Origin: Acytostelium subglobosum LB1
Taxonomy: Eukaryota > Evosea > Eumycetozoa > Acytosteliales > Acytosteliaceae
Reading direction: 5' to 3'
Length of the DNA stretch: 64,000 bases
Assembly (NCBI RefSeq): GCF_000787575.1
Contig: NW_012236532.1
Span: forward strand, 434,001-498,000
Part shown: piece by piece, positions 32,427 through 44,275 of the stretch
Layout of the letters: the number at the start of each line of letters is the position of its first letter
How positions within the stretch are numbered: the stretch's first letter is position 1
Translations under genes and position numbers: made by a program
The notes under the pieces: generated by a model
What the model saw: only the letters and a program-made list of their open reading frames with translations
Told to the model about the DNA's origin: nothing
Database searches by the model: none

Positions 32427-34004
32427 TCATGGACGATCAGTGGATTTATGATTGTTCCTCCAGGCACTGCTTCGATCATCGAACTGGAGATACATGTTGT
32501 AGAGCTTGTCAAGGTCGTCGTTCTCGACAGAGTAGAAGTGCGACGGCAACAACTCATCCATGAACTTCTGGAAGAATTGATCGCGCTCATCCAGCGCCAC
32601 GATGTGAGGCTGAAGTTGTTCATGGCAGAACTCTGTCTTGATGCGATTGATTGACTCATTGTTGCAGAAGGTATCCATAGTGGCTCGATCGCCAAGACAT
32701 AGACGTTGGAGATAGAGTGGCGTGGGTGGGGCCACGGGTGATCGCATGGAGAATGGTGACTTCAAAGCGATCTCCAACACACGTCGATCACAATGTCCAT
32801 TGAGCACGGCCAAAGTGAATCCAATCATCTTGCGTATCTGATATTGAATGAATGAGTCTCCTTCAATCTCAAAGGTGACCCATTCCTCCTTGCTTGTGCC
32901 TGCTCGCATCATAGTGTCCACAACTCTGATACCAAGTATTCGTTTGTAATTCTTTGAGTTGAGTCTGAATGCCTCCATCTCTGCTTCTCTATCCATTGGT
33001 TTGAGTTTCCAGGCGTCTGGCGATGATGAAGAAGATGTTGTTGTTGAAGTTGCTGACTCCTCAGCTTCGCCAGTATTGTCCTCCTCTGCGTCCTCCTCAA
33101 TGGGGAGCTCCTTGGTAGAGGAAGATGACTTGATATCCTTGTAGGTCCTACGATGATGTGTAAAGTTGTGATAAGAGTTTGGACCAAGGAACAGGGATAG
33201 GACGTCTTTGTTGATCTGATCCATTGTGTAGATTGTACCAAGATGTTTCTTTGGCACCATGTAATGATAGGTTCGACTCGTACATTGTTGACGTGGATTG
33301 AATGATTTGTTGGTGGGCACCAATGCCATCAGTCTCAACTGTGCAGGCAGATGTGAGTTGACCTCGTCCAAACACTTGGTAAGTCCCTCAGCCGTCCCCA
33401 GCCTCGAACGATCCATCTCCAAACTGGCCGACAACAACGTACATAGTGAGTGCACGCCCTTGTCCGTACGACTTGATCTGTTCCAGCGGAGTCTGTTTGG
33501 GTCGCCCAGGTTTGATGGTAGGATCATGCCAGCCTTGAACAACGCTTGCTCCAGTACATTCTCCAAAGCCACAAACTCTGTCATACGATACTCCAGTCCG
33601 TGATATCCTGTACCAACATAAGCGAATTGCATTGCCATTGGTGTCTTCTCGCGTCTAACCTTGTTGTTATTATCATTGTCTACATAATGTTTGTTATCAT
33701 TGTAGAACTTATTGATACGTTCAAAGTGCGCCTTCTTTATATCCTCTGCTGAATGTGCTTGTCTCTTTGTCGACTCTGGTCTCGCCACAGCCTTTCCACC
33801 AGGTGTTGCATGATATCTCTCCTTCTTCTGCACATTCATCCTTCTTCTATGTTGTCTTCCACTGAACACATCGACAGAGTATTCACGAGTAGAATGTGGC
33901 CATGTCGTTATGAGTGATGTTGATGTTGACGCAGGGATAAAGAATAGTCTTGACTTGTTAACTATGTTGTTGCTAAGTAAGTATGACTTTAGGTGATGTA
34001 ACAT
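32427..34004 (-). CDS. tRNA pseudouridine synthase, TruA/Pus1 family
   Basis: A single-exon frame; I start at the Met at 34004 (525 residues). The frame stays open to 34136, but that extra 44 residues reads as leader. Residues 1-60 are basic with few acids, as in a mitochondrial presequence. The TruA fold begins near residue 122 (MAMQFAYVGTGYHG). It contains the catalytic Asp181 in SSRTDKGVHS, the second-half motif NPRQQCTSRTYHY and the closing segment QYQIRKMIGF. An acidic Ser/Thr/Glu insertion sits inside the fold near 335-380. Pus1-type enzymes convert uridine to pseudouridine at several tRNA positions in nucleus and mitochondria. All visible key residues are present. Confidence 0.9.
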   Translation of the reverse strand: MLHHLKSYLLSNNIVNKSRLFFIPASTSTSLITTWPHSTREYSVDVFSGRQHRRRMNVQKKERYHATPGGKAVARPESTKRQAHSAEDIKKAHFERINKFYNDNKHYVDNDNNNKVRREKTPMAMQFAYVGTGYHGLEYRMTEFVALENVLEQALFKAGMILPSNLGDPNRLRWNRSSRTDKGVHSLCTLLSASLEMDRSRLGTAEGLTKCLDEVNSHLPAQLRLMALVPTNKSFNPRQQCTSRTYHYMVPKKHLGTIYTMDQINKDVLSLFLGPNSYHNFTHHRRTYKDIKSSSSTKELPIEEDAEEDNTGEAEESATSTTTSSSSSPDAWKLKPMDREAEMEAFRLNSKNYKRILGIRVVDTMMRAGTSKEEWVTFEIEGDSFIQYQIRKMIGFTLAVLNGHCDRRVLEIALKSPFSMRSPVAPPTPLYLQRLCLGDRATMDTFCNNESINRIKTEFCHEQLQPHIVALDERDQFFQKFMDELLPSHFYSVENDDLDKLYNMYLQFDDRSSAWRNNHKSTDRP

Positions 34005-34287
34005 TGTTATATATATTATAACAATGAATGAACGAGTCGAGTCATGTGATGTTTGTATGATAAAGACGAATAAATCGGGACTTGATTGTTCCCAAAGAGA
34101 TCTGAACTTGTCCTGTTTTGGGTCAAAGTGACGCAATTACCATCCATCAATGTTGATGGGGTGGGGTGATGTACCCTTCAAGTTCACCATCATCCTCAAC
34201 CCTTCATTCCATCAATCAATCAAACACGCATCACATCTTTAACTACTACATCTGTATACTTATAATACATATTATATATATATATAT
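34005..34287. promoter_or_regulatory. Divergent promoter region, pseudouridine synthase / thiolase
   Basis: 283 bp between the two start codons. A (TA)n tract at about 34271-34289 abuts the thiolase start, and a GTTATATATATTATAAC palindrome at 34006-34022 abuts the pseudouridine synthase start. No specific factor site was recognised. Confidence 0.45.
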
Positions 34288-35761
<1,474 letters not shown>

Positions 35762-36223
35762 TATACCAAGTAGTTAGTGGCCTAATAAGGTTGGGCAAGA
35801 TCATCAATAAATGTATTATTTACTTCACAAGATCAACAAGTGATGATGTCCATGATTGATTGCCTCGGTAATTGCCAAAGTATACTTTGGTGATTGACAA
35901 AGTATTGCCAAGTATTCGACAGGGCTTGTGGATAAATGATTGAGGAGAGGCAGAGGTTATAATTATTATTCAAACAAATAAATACATTTATTTTATGATC
36001 AAGATTATAAGGATTATTGTTGGACAGTGCTGGATGTTGGATTGTTGATTGGTATGGCATGTGCCGGACAGAGTGCAAGAGAGAGGGTAGTTGTTGACTG
36101 GATATGTTGAACAAGAGAGATGGATGATGTTGTTTTTTTTTTGATCAAAAAAAAAAAAAAAAAAACATGGGAGGCCGTCAATCCCATAGCAGGCCTTTGG
36201 TTGCAAGTATGGCAATAGTAACC
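35762..36223. other. Intergenic region between convergent genes
   Basis: About 460 bp between the thiolase stop and the histone stop. It contains a poly(T)/poly(A) inverted tract at 36130-36165 (T10, GATC, A20) that could form a hairpin in either transcript. No gene was seen. Confidence 0.5.
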
Positions 36224-36995
36224 TTACTCCTTCTTGGTTCTAGCCTTCTTTGGTGCGGCTGGGGCAGCTCTCTCCTCAGTCTTCAAGAGGTTCTTGTGGA
36301 TGTGTGGCAAGACACCACCTCCGGCAATGGTTGTGTTGTCTTTTGAAATGGTAAAGAAAGAGAAAGGAGAAGAAAGAATAGGTTTAAAGTTAGTTATATG
36401 TAACCATATTGGTATGATAGTTTGAGTGTCATAATATACATACTCTTAATCAAATGGTCCAGCTCCTCATCATTCTTGATGGCAAGAACGAGATGTCTTG
36501 GGGAAATACGACGGACAGAGCTCTCCTTGACAGTTGAGATGGTCAACTCAAGGACCTCAGAGGCAAGGTACTCGAGAATGGCAGCCAAGTAGATCGAGGC
36601 AAGGACAGAGATACGCTTGGTTGGGACACGTCCTCTGAGCAATGTGTGGATACGACCAACTGGGAACTATATTGTTTGATTAATGGAAGAAAGAAGAAAG
36701 GTTGATTGTTTGTGTTAATGAATGGATGATGATATAATTATGTTAATGGTTGATATTGAATGAATACATACGATAAGTCCAGCCTTGGAGGACTTGGACA
36801 CTGCCTTCTTCTTGATCTTGGTTGGATCCTTTGGCTTGGCAACTGCGGCAGGGGTCTTGGATACTTTGGCTGCTGGTTTGGTCTCAGACTATAATGAAAT
36901 TGAGGTAATTGACATTGTTATAAATGTTAGTGATTGAATATATTGGTTGATTGTTATTTGAAGTGGATGATGAAGAAGTTACTCACACCTACCAT
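36224..36995 (-). CDS. Divergent histone H2A, H2A.Z-like
   Basis: Four exons, complement(36224..36339, 36444..36666, 36772..36888, 36993..36995), give 152 residues. Exon 1 is the start codon alone, followed by GTAGGT; exon 2 joins in phase 0 with SETKPAAKV. The tail is Lys/Ala/Pro-rich. The fold keeps [38 protein letters not shown] and DEELDHLIK. The stretch DEELDHLIK then [16 protein letters not shown] is the docking-domain signature of H2A.Z and differs from canonical H2A. Loop 1 ([15 protein letters not shown]) and the helix-2 end ([12 protein letters not shown]) are unlike both canonical H2A and H2A.Z, where RVGA and AGN are near-invariant. The C-terminus is [14 protein letters not shown]. 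Dictyostelid histone variants are known to diverge, and this one is more divergent than usual. Confidence 0.85.
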
Positions 36996-37500
36996 CTTGA
37001 TAATTGATTGATTGGATATAAATTAGATTGTATTGAAAAATACAGGTAATTGATTTGTTTGGTTGAGGTTGGTGAAGATCTTAAAGGAAGAATATACCTT
37101 GTGGACCTGGTGTTATGTGTATGTGTAATTATTATAGGTATAGAGCAAATAAGAGAGCTATAACTATGATTAGTGTGTTGGCGGGTGTGAAGTTGAATGA
37201 CAAAATAAAGTGCGCACGCTCCTCCTCATCATCATCATTGAGTTGAGTTCATTCAACCCCAAATTGTTGATGCCCGTTGACTGTTACTGATTTTCAAAAT
37301 TTAAAATGGATTTGAATATTCAAATTTTAGAGGGAGAGGTTAACAGTAATTCAATTCAAATTTGAAAAATCCGTTACAATAAACACATTCGATGCATCCA
37401 GTGACAGTTATAACAGTTTGGATGAATATGATTAATGATTGTAACTGACATTCAACACAACACACTCATTTTTTTATTGATTGTCAATCAGGTTGCCAAG
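36996..37500. promoter_or_regulatory. Histone upstream region
   Basis: About 500 bp upstream of the histone start. Palindromic AT-rich elements lie near 37311-37326 (ATTTGAATATTCAAAT, a perfect 16-bp palindrome) and 37352-37370 (TTCAAATTTGAA). These may be histone promoter elements; that is inference. Confidence 0.4.
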
Positions 37501-37920
37501 TCAATATTGCTTGGTCGCATCTTTGTACATGTTGACATTGAAGCGAGCGCCAGAGACTGGCATGGTGGCAAGTACTTGTCTGATACTATGTTGTTCCTCG
37601 GTATTTAGATTGAGTCGAGCAGTAGGTTCTCCGAAAGACGGGGCATCTTGGTGGTACCAGGTATGGTGATGAAGGATGGTCCACTGCCTCCTTTTCCACT
37701 TCCACCACGAGACATGATCCAAGACAAGATCAATTGGCGGTGTTACACCCCTGACTTTGGCGACCATGTCAAAGGCAGTGACCAACTCATAGTTCTTCTT
37801 GAAGTTCTCGCCTTTGAAGCGACTTACGATTAATTATTCCAGGGATTCTTTTGGAAGAGATTGTTGGCAATCAATCCAATCTATATCACCCTCCGATAGC
37901 GTTCCATCTCTTTGTGTTAT
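37501..37920 (-). pseudogene. Decayed aldo-keto reductase, C-terminal third
   Basis: Read on the minus strand, pieces of an aldo-keto reductase appear in the right order but in different frames. SRFKGENFKKNYELV and VAKVRGVTPPIDLVLDH are followed, in another frame, by FITIPGTTKMPRLSENL, and then back in the first frame by NTEEQHSIRQVLATMP. These match the usual C-terminal blocks RFxGENFxKN, GVTPxQLALAW, IPGTxxxxxLEEN and L-x-x-EE of the family. An in-frame TAA sits at 37834-37836 and frames change near 37713 and 37610. No N-terminal barrel or catalytic Tyr/Lys region was found upstream. This is a remnant and not an active gene. Confidence 0.8.
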
Positions 37921-38765
37921 TTGACTACATTTTTTTAAAATATCCAAGATTGGACAAACATACCCAATCACTCGCGCACTAATTCAATCAATGACATCTA
38001 TGAAATATTGTGACAATAGCAATCTTTATAACATTCCTCTCTCTTATTATTCAATCATACTTCCCAACCATATCTGTTTAGTGTACCTCTACTTTTGGAA
38101 TGAATCCATGAACTTCAAATAGTAGTGAGATTAGAGAGTTAGGGTAGAGAGAGAGAGAGGTAATACATTGACATGCTCCTTCACTTGCAATACTGGGAGC
38201 ACGTTGTGTTTCTTCAAATGTGTGATCGTACACACCAAGATTACTTGTTGTTTGATTTCTTTTGAAGTGATCGAAATCCAATTTATTTTAATTTTTGTTC
38301 TGCCCAACTCTGCCCATTTGATTCAAAATGCCGAACCAAATGAAATCGAGGTGATGTGTGTGTTGGCTTCACTGACCCGGTGGGTGCTGTCAACCACACA
38401 CCTGGAAGTTATCGAGGACCTCGATAACATTGGCATGTCTCTCATCACCTTCGATAACTTTCACTTGCCACATCAAATAATCCCTACTCTAGGGATCACA
38501 CTCTCTCATTCATCATCATAGTCAATCACACATAAAGATATCAATATTATTATTATTATATATGTACTACATTGTTTGTTTTGATACAACCAATCAGTCA
38601 ATCAATGAATGAATGAATGAATATGTAAGTGATTGAATCATCAATCCACTGGACATAATCAATAATAATAATAATAAGTACTAATCAAATAGTAATAATA
38701 ATAATAATGATTATGTTTAGTTATAGCATTTGGAAATGAGGATTATGAGTTGGACTCACTCGGAC
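37921..38765. other. Intergenic region
   Basis: This stretch holds a GA-rich tract near 38138-38160, a near-perfect palindrome GTTATCGAGG-A-CCTCGATAAC at 38408-38428, and (AAT)n near 38665-38708. Minus-strand frame 38078-38281 has a protein-like patch (GVYDHTFEETQRAPS), but no gene model could be built. Confidence 0.4.
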
Positions 38766-40285
38766 TCAAAGCTTGGCAACAACAACTCTTGGAACATCCT
38801 TGGTGGCAAGGAAACGTCCGAGAATGAATGCACCATGTCGAGCACCTTCAGACAAGGCAATGGCACCAGAGATCATCATCTCGATGGTTGGATCAACGCT
38901 GCCCTTGGGAAGTGCCTTGAACGTGTTGATGGTCTTGTGGTCCAGGATCTCCCAGTTGCGCAGGATGTCACCGCACTGTCTCTGGTCCATGGCAATGTGA
39001 ACGTAGAAGCCGGCCTTCTCCATCATTGAGCGGTACGAGTCCAGCGAGGCCAGATGTGGGCAGGAGTGGTGCGCGCAGATTGGCTCGATGAACTGCACGA
39101 TGTCCTTCTCGGTGGGCTTCTCGCACTGCAGCCAGTCCGAGCCAGAGAGACGACCGCCTGGCTTCAGTACACGGTAGCACTCCTTGACAAAGGCCTGCTT
39201 GTCGGGCATGTGGCACGTCGAGTCAAAGAAGGTGATGACGTCGAATGTGTTGTCTGGGTAGGGCATGGCCATGGCGTCACCGTGGTCAAAGGAAGCACGG
39301 TCCGACAGTCCCAGCTTCTTGGCGCGATCATTACAGATGGCCACCTGGGACTTTGTGATGTTGAGGCCACGAATCTTGCAGCCGGTGTACTTGGCAATCT
39401 CGAGCGTTGGGCCACCAACACCGCAACCAACATCCAGCACGTGGCTGTCCTTGGTGATACGTGCTTGGTCGGCAATGGTGTGCTCCAGACGTGTGACGGC
39501 AGACTCTAGCGACTCGGTCGAGCTGCTGAATGGGGCAAAGTGGAAGTGATTGCCCCAGCCACTCTGGTACGTCTCAGTCACAATGTCATAGTAGTCTGAC
39601 ACCATTGTCTGGTAGTTCTTGGTTCTCAAGTCTTCCTGCAGGCGAACAGTCTCGAATGTCTAGAGTGATATGGTGAGAAGAGAAGAGAAGATGGTACAGG
39701 TCAGCTCATCAATCAAACATATACATGCTCGAGCGACATCACCTGGCCACACATCATACATACCTTGTCCTTCACGACGACGTCCTCAGTTGGGTCGACC
39801 TTGACAACTTGACCAGCCTCGACTGTCTTCTTGATTGAGATGAGGTAGGCATCCCACGACTGGGCCATCTCTCTCTGACCCATGGCGCTAGCAAAGTCAA
39901 CGAGCAGCTTGGGGATCTCCATGTCGGTCTCAACAGTGGACTCTGCAATCACTTGACACTTGGCATTGTTGATGGTAGTGATGACAAACTTGCCCGTGGA
40001 GGACATGTTTCCACCGGACACGTTCACCCAGGTCACAGTGTTGTTGGCGCGTTGGTACTTGCTGATATGTGTAGCCTTCATTTGGATGCTGCCAACACGA
40101 CGCTCTTGCATCGTCCATCTGAACGTTGTATCATTGTTGCTGGTGTCGACCTTCTCGACCTTATCCACAAATGGATAGCACTTGGAGCACTGTTGCACAT
40201 CGAGCAAGAAGTCGATCACTCTCTCAGCTGGCGCATCAATGTCCACAGGTTGTTTAGTAGTATAAGTAGTCTTGATCTGGACCAT
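38766..40285 (-). CDS. SRPBCC/START-like domain fused to SAM-dependent methyltransferase
   Basis: Two exons, complement(38766..39659, 39764..40285), give 471 residues with a phase-0 junction after VVKDK. Residues 8-150 read as an SRPBCC (polyketide cyclase/START-like) lipid-binding fold: PAERVIDFLLDVQQC at the first helix and FRWTMQERRVGSIQMKA in the sheet. From about residue 185 a class I methyltransferase follows, with SAM motif I VLDVGCGVGG at 248-257, FDVITFFDSTCHMPD and VLKPGGRLSGSDWL. The methyltransferase resembles the sterol C-24 and tocopherol methyltransferase group. A hydrophobic small-molecule substrate held by the SRPBCC domain would make sense, given the polyketide-rich chemistry of dictyostelids. 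The substrate is not known and the fusion itself is uncommon. Confidence 0.85.
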
Positions 40286-41728
40286 GGTGTTTCTCTCTTT
40301 CTCTTTGGTTCTCTTTCTGTCTCTGTTTCAATGTATATGTATGAATGGATACAAGTCAAGTCTCAAACACTTCAAAGTTTGTGCTGTTGGGCCTCGCGAG
40401 CACCAGAAGTACGGCATTCACCTCACTCACTCTATCACTCAATCAATCATTCATTCATCAATTATCAACTACTTTCAGCTCACCTCCATCACTCCACTCA
40501 GTTGATGTTGGTGCACCAACGCCATCCCACCTCCACCAACACGACAGACACAGCTTGTGCTGGGTGAGATATTGCAAGAGAAGGCAAAGGGTCACATCTT
40601 CAACAAACAGTAACAAGCACTCACACACTCTCGGTGGACCTTGATCCACAAAAATTAACCCAGATATTTGGGTAAGTTTGTTGTTGTTGTTGTTCACCTG
40701 ACTGACTGACTCTTGGCTCTGACCAAGCCAGTGATGCGTTGACAGGCCAGGACAGGCAACACACCTATCTATCCTCAAACATGCAACACCATTGTCAATG
40801 CCCTCCCCTCCATACATACACACACACCATACTCCACCAGCCATCAACCAATTCATTGACACAACTGGATGAACACCTTTGCAACAACTCATGCCCACAA
40901 GCCTTTTACAACATAATGGGCTAGTTTCATCAAAATCATTCAAAAAAGCGATTATTTCCCAGCCTGATTGGAACCCTCTGGACTGTGAAGCGCCATCAGA
41001 TGGATGTGCATATCAAACGCATCTATCTATGATTGTTGTTCAGAACAATCAACGACCATGATCAAACGAACGAGCGAGTTAAACAGGGTCAATCAATCAC
41101 CAATCATCAAGTTGGAAAGACCAATCATAATCATTGACAAGTATTGAACCTACGCGTAGGTACTCCAACTCACAACGACCATCACATACGCATTTGTTTC
41201 CTTTCTCCAATTAGAGTGATGTTATTGTACACTGTAATGAAGAAAGGAAACAATTGTAGTGTAGTGCATCATCTTACATCTAGATCAGACAAGTCAATGA
41301 AGTAGAAGTAGTAGAAATAACAATAACTTTAAAAATGTAATTGATTGATTGACACTACTCTCTTGTCGAATCGATGTGGACCATATGGTAGTGTTGGTTG
41401 ATATCGCTCAGATTAGGTGCCATCTAAACACCTTACTCTGGCTGGGCTGCCTAGCTGGCTGGCTGGCTGGTTGGCTTGCTGATTGAAAGCTGAGTGTGAT
41501 GTTAAAATACAGGTGTACGCCATGGTAGTGCTATGTATAGCTTCAAAGAGTGATAGCCATCCACCTGTGGACATAGTGATAGTGAGAGTGATCCATTGTC
41601 GACTATAGGATCAAACCCTTGTCCCTTGATGATATTGATGATAATGATAATGATGATGATGATTGTTGCAGGGCGATGATACATGGGAGCGTAGTTATAC
41701 ACACTGACTGGACAGTGTAGGAGGGGAC
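40286..41728. other. Long intergenic region
   Basis: About 1.4 kb upstream of the fusion gene and downstream of the endosulfine-like gene. It has a palindrome ACCTACGCGTAGGT at 41148-41161 and the long hairpin listed separately. Open frames seen here are built from (TCAA)n and CA-rich repeats and look non-coding. Confidence 0.5.
41194..41253. ncRNA. Candidate long hairpin RNA
   Basis: TTGTTTCCTTTCT (41194-41206) is exactly complementary to AGAAAGGAAACAA (41241-41253). Between them ATTA/TAAT and AGTG/CACT extend the stem, giving about 21 base pairs with one internal loop, one mismatch and an 11-nt terminal loop. The size and shape resemble a microRNA precursor, but no expression evidence exists here. 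Confidence 0.35.
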
Positions 41729-41965
41729 TTAGTGAACCTTGGACACTGGAAGATTGAAGGCAGGGTTAACCAACTTCTCAGAGGTGCCATCTACGGCAGT
41801 ACCATTGAGTACCCAATCAGCCGAGTCAAAGTACTTCTTCTGTGGTCTTGGAAGATGATGGTTTCTCAAAGGCAGTCCATACTTTGGATTAATTGGGTAT
41901 CTAGCCTCAATCGATGAGGTCGAAGATGTAGTGGACATATCATTGTTGATAATCTCTGTGGACAT
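41729..41965 (-). CDS. Endosulfine/ARPP-19-like small protein
   Basis: A single exon of 78 residues. After a Ser/Thr-rich start it reads RYPINPKYGLPLR, then QKKYFDSADWVLNG. This resembles the endosulfine core, where KYFDSGDY is the invariant block and its Ser is phosphorylated by Greatwall/Rim15 kinases. Phosphorylated endosulfines inhibit PP2A-B55 and so control mitotic entry or quiescence. Here Gly-Asp-Tyr is Ala-Asp-Trp. The protein is shorter than most family members (about 110-150 residues). The call rests on one motif and size, so it is moderate. Confidence 0.6.
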   Translation of the reverse strand: MSTEIINNDMSTTSSTSSIEARYPINPKYGLPLRNHHLPRPQKKYFDSADWVLNGTAVDGTSEKLVNPAFNLPVSKVH

Positions 41966-43217
41966 GGTCTAAGTTTGGTTGGTTGATTGTAAAGTTAGGA
42001 TTGAGTTTGATTGAATGAATTTGATCAAACATACAAAGATTGTAATGGTAAATAATGAGTGATGATGTAATATATCTTGAAATGGATGAATGAATGAATG
42101 AATGAATTAATGATCGATGACAATGTCTTAAATATATAGACAACTAACTAACTACTCTAACTCTTAATTAATTAACACACACCGACCCGCTCGCTGGTTA
42201 GTGACAGTTTAAAGAGGAGGGAAGAGAGGGTAACGGCTGTGGATTATTGGAGGTGATAGTTTGACGTTTGCCGTTCCTATCGTCAACTGTATGGAATAGC
42301 CTTTAAAGGAAAAGGTGCCAACAAGGTAATGATCTATATAAGTGTTATAATATAACAACAATAATATTATTTAAATTGTTAATATTGATTGATTGTTTGA
42401 TGTTGTTGGATTGTTTGGTTTGTTAATGGATGGTTTGATGATGGGCATAGAATGGATGGATGGATGGATGGATGAATGAAAGAGTAAAGGTGTAAAGGGT
42501 GGGTGATGGGAGATTGTGGGCTGGAATGAGCTGCCAGACTCATCGAGGCATTAAGGTGGCTCAAGGTGAATGGAGGTGGACTGAATCCCAACATGTTACA
42601 TCATCATAAGCCAGATGGGCTGAGTTTGTTGGATTGTTATTATGTTGTTGATAAGATGGGATTGGAGTGGTGGAGTGTGTGAAGGGACGTTGACAAAGAC
42701 CGTCGCTTTGATCTTACAATGCATCTACCCTATTATTATATAGTATTATGGCCTTGAATGCATATTCGATGGTGTTGGCAACATATTAAAGGTAGTGGTG
42801 ATATATAGATTGATTGATTGATTGATTGATATAGTGGTAATGGAGTAGTGTAGAGGCGACAACCCCAACCAAACCTCTTGGTGCTCATATATCCAGAAAG
42901 GGCAACTGTTTTGATTTGGATGGTCAAAGGAACAGATAGATAGTGTTGCGATACAACCTGTGATCAAACTCTCAACGTGAGTGTGTTTGTGTGTGTGTGG
43001 ATATGTGTGTGGGGATTGATTGAGTGTGTATGTGTGTGATTGAGCCTTTGGTTATGATGTTGATCACTACACCTTTTGACCTTTCTATCTTACAGGGATG
43101 AATTGTCCTTGTGAAGGGAGATGTAAATAATGGACTGGCGCCAGTTGTCAAACTTGTCAACAACCACTTATCGGTAAACACTTGAACTCAGTGTTTCAAT
43201 GTTGGGATAGATGGATG

Positions 43218-43248
<31 letters not shown>

Positions 43249-44275
43249 GGATGATGATGTCAAACAGTTTGACATCGAAAATGTAATGATAGAGTTTTAA
43301 TGTTATTACCTATTTTTGTTGTTATAACTTTTGGATTATCTGTTTAGAACTTGTAAGTTACTTGAGAGATAGATAAGATAAATAATTTAATTATTGATTC
43401 AAAGTAAGTAAGTTAGGATGTTGTTTGATAACTAAAGACATATTGAGCTACTTCTTGGTAAGAGTGTGACAAACTAGGTGTTGTTGGGCGGGGAGAGTGT
43501 TGGTGAGAGAGAGAGAGAGTGAGAGAAAAGGCAAAGTTCAAAAAGGATCTTTGGATGATGTTGATGACAAGGCCTTGGTGGTGGTTGGGACAACATGAGA
43601 AACGACGTAGTAGATTCCTCATTCCTTCCTCCAACCTTCCGACTCTCCCTCTCTATTCAATCAATCAACCAATCAATCAACAGCAAACAACAAACATGGT
43701 GAAGTATTTCCCGCTTGGCGTCTATATTAAATTAAACAGTCACTTTTGTGGAACCCATCAACATTATTCACCACTTTTTGAAAGTTCCATCACTTTTTTC
43801 AAACAGTTAATAATGTACACAAAGTGATCATGAACAAACTTATATCTGAATGATTATATTATATTAATCATTCTTTCATTCATTAATTGATTCATTCTTT
43901 CAAGTCAAGTTATTATTATTATCTCCAACATCTCGGACTTTGCTCAAACAAACCTCTTTAGGTTTTGTATTGAATGGTATTATATCATCAAACTCGTTAT
44001 TACTATTACCATTTACATAAACAAAGGAGTTGAGTCTTATAAGTATCAAATCACATCTCATGAGTTGAAGTCCAAGTCATTGAGAAGATCCTCCTGGTTA
44101 CGTTACCCCCATCTCAAAGCATCCAATCACGAAACTTACACATAGACGACACACTCGTTCGTTTGTGAATTTAAATTGTTTTTTAAAACTAATTTATTTG
44201 CTTGCAACATTGTATCATTCTCTTTATCTTTATCACTTTTTTTTATAACTTATATATATATATACATAGAGGTAC
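41966..44275. other. Long intergenic region without recognised gene
   Basis: About 2.3 kb rich in tetranucleotide repeats: (GATG)n near 42452-42474, (TTGA)n at 42810-42830 and at 43217-43248, and TG-rich 42980-43040. The stretch 43840-44275 is AT-rich and leads to the Rrp5-like gene. Short frames over these repeats look non-coding, and no tRNA was found. Confidence 0.5.

Noticed and set aside
39054-39509. Plus-strand frames opposite the methyltransferase
   Set aside because: Antisense shadows; no domain.
40458-40943. Minus-strand frame of 161 codons in the intergenic region
   Set aside because: Cys/Val/Gly mixture over CA-rich and TTG repeats with no start context or splice logic.
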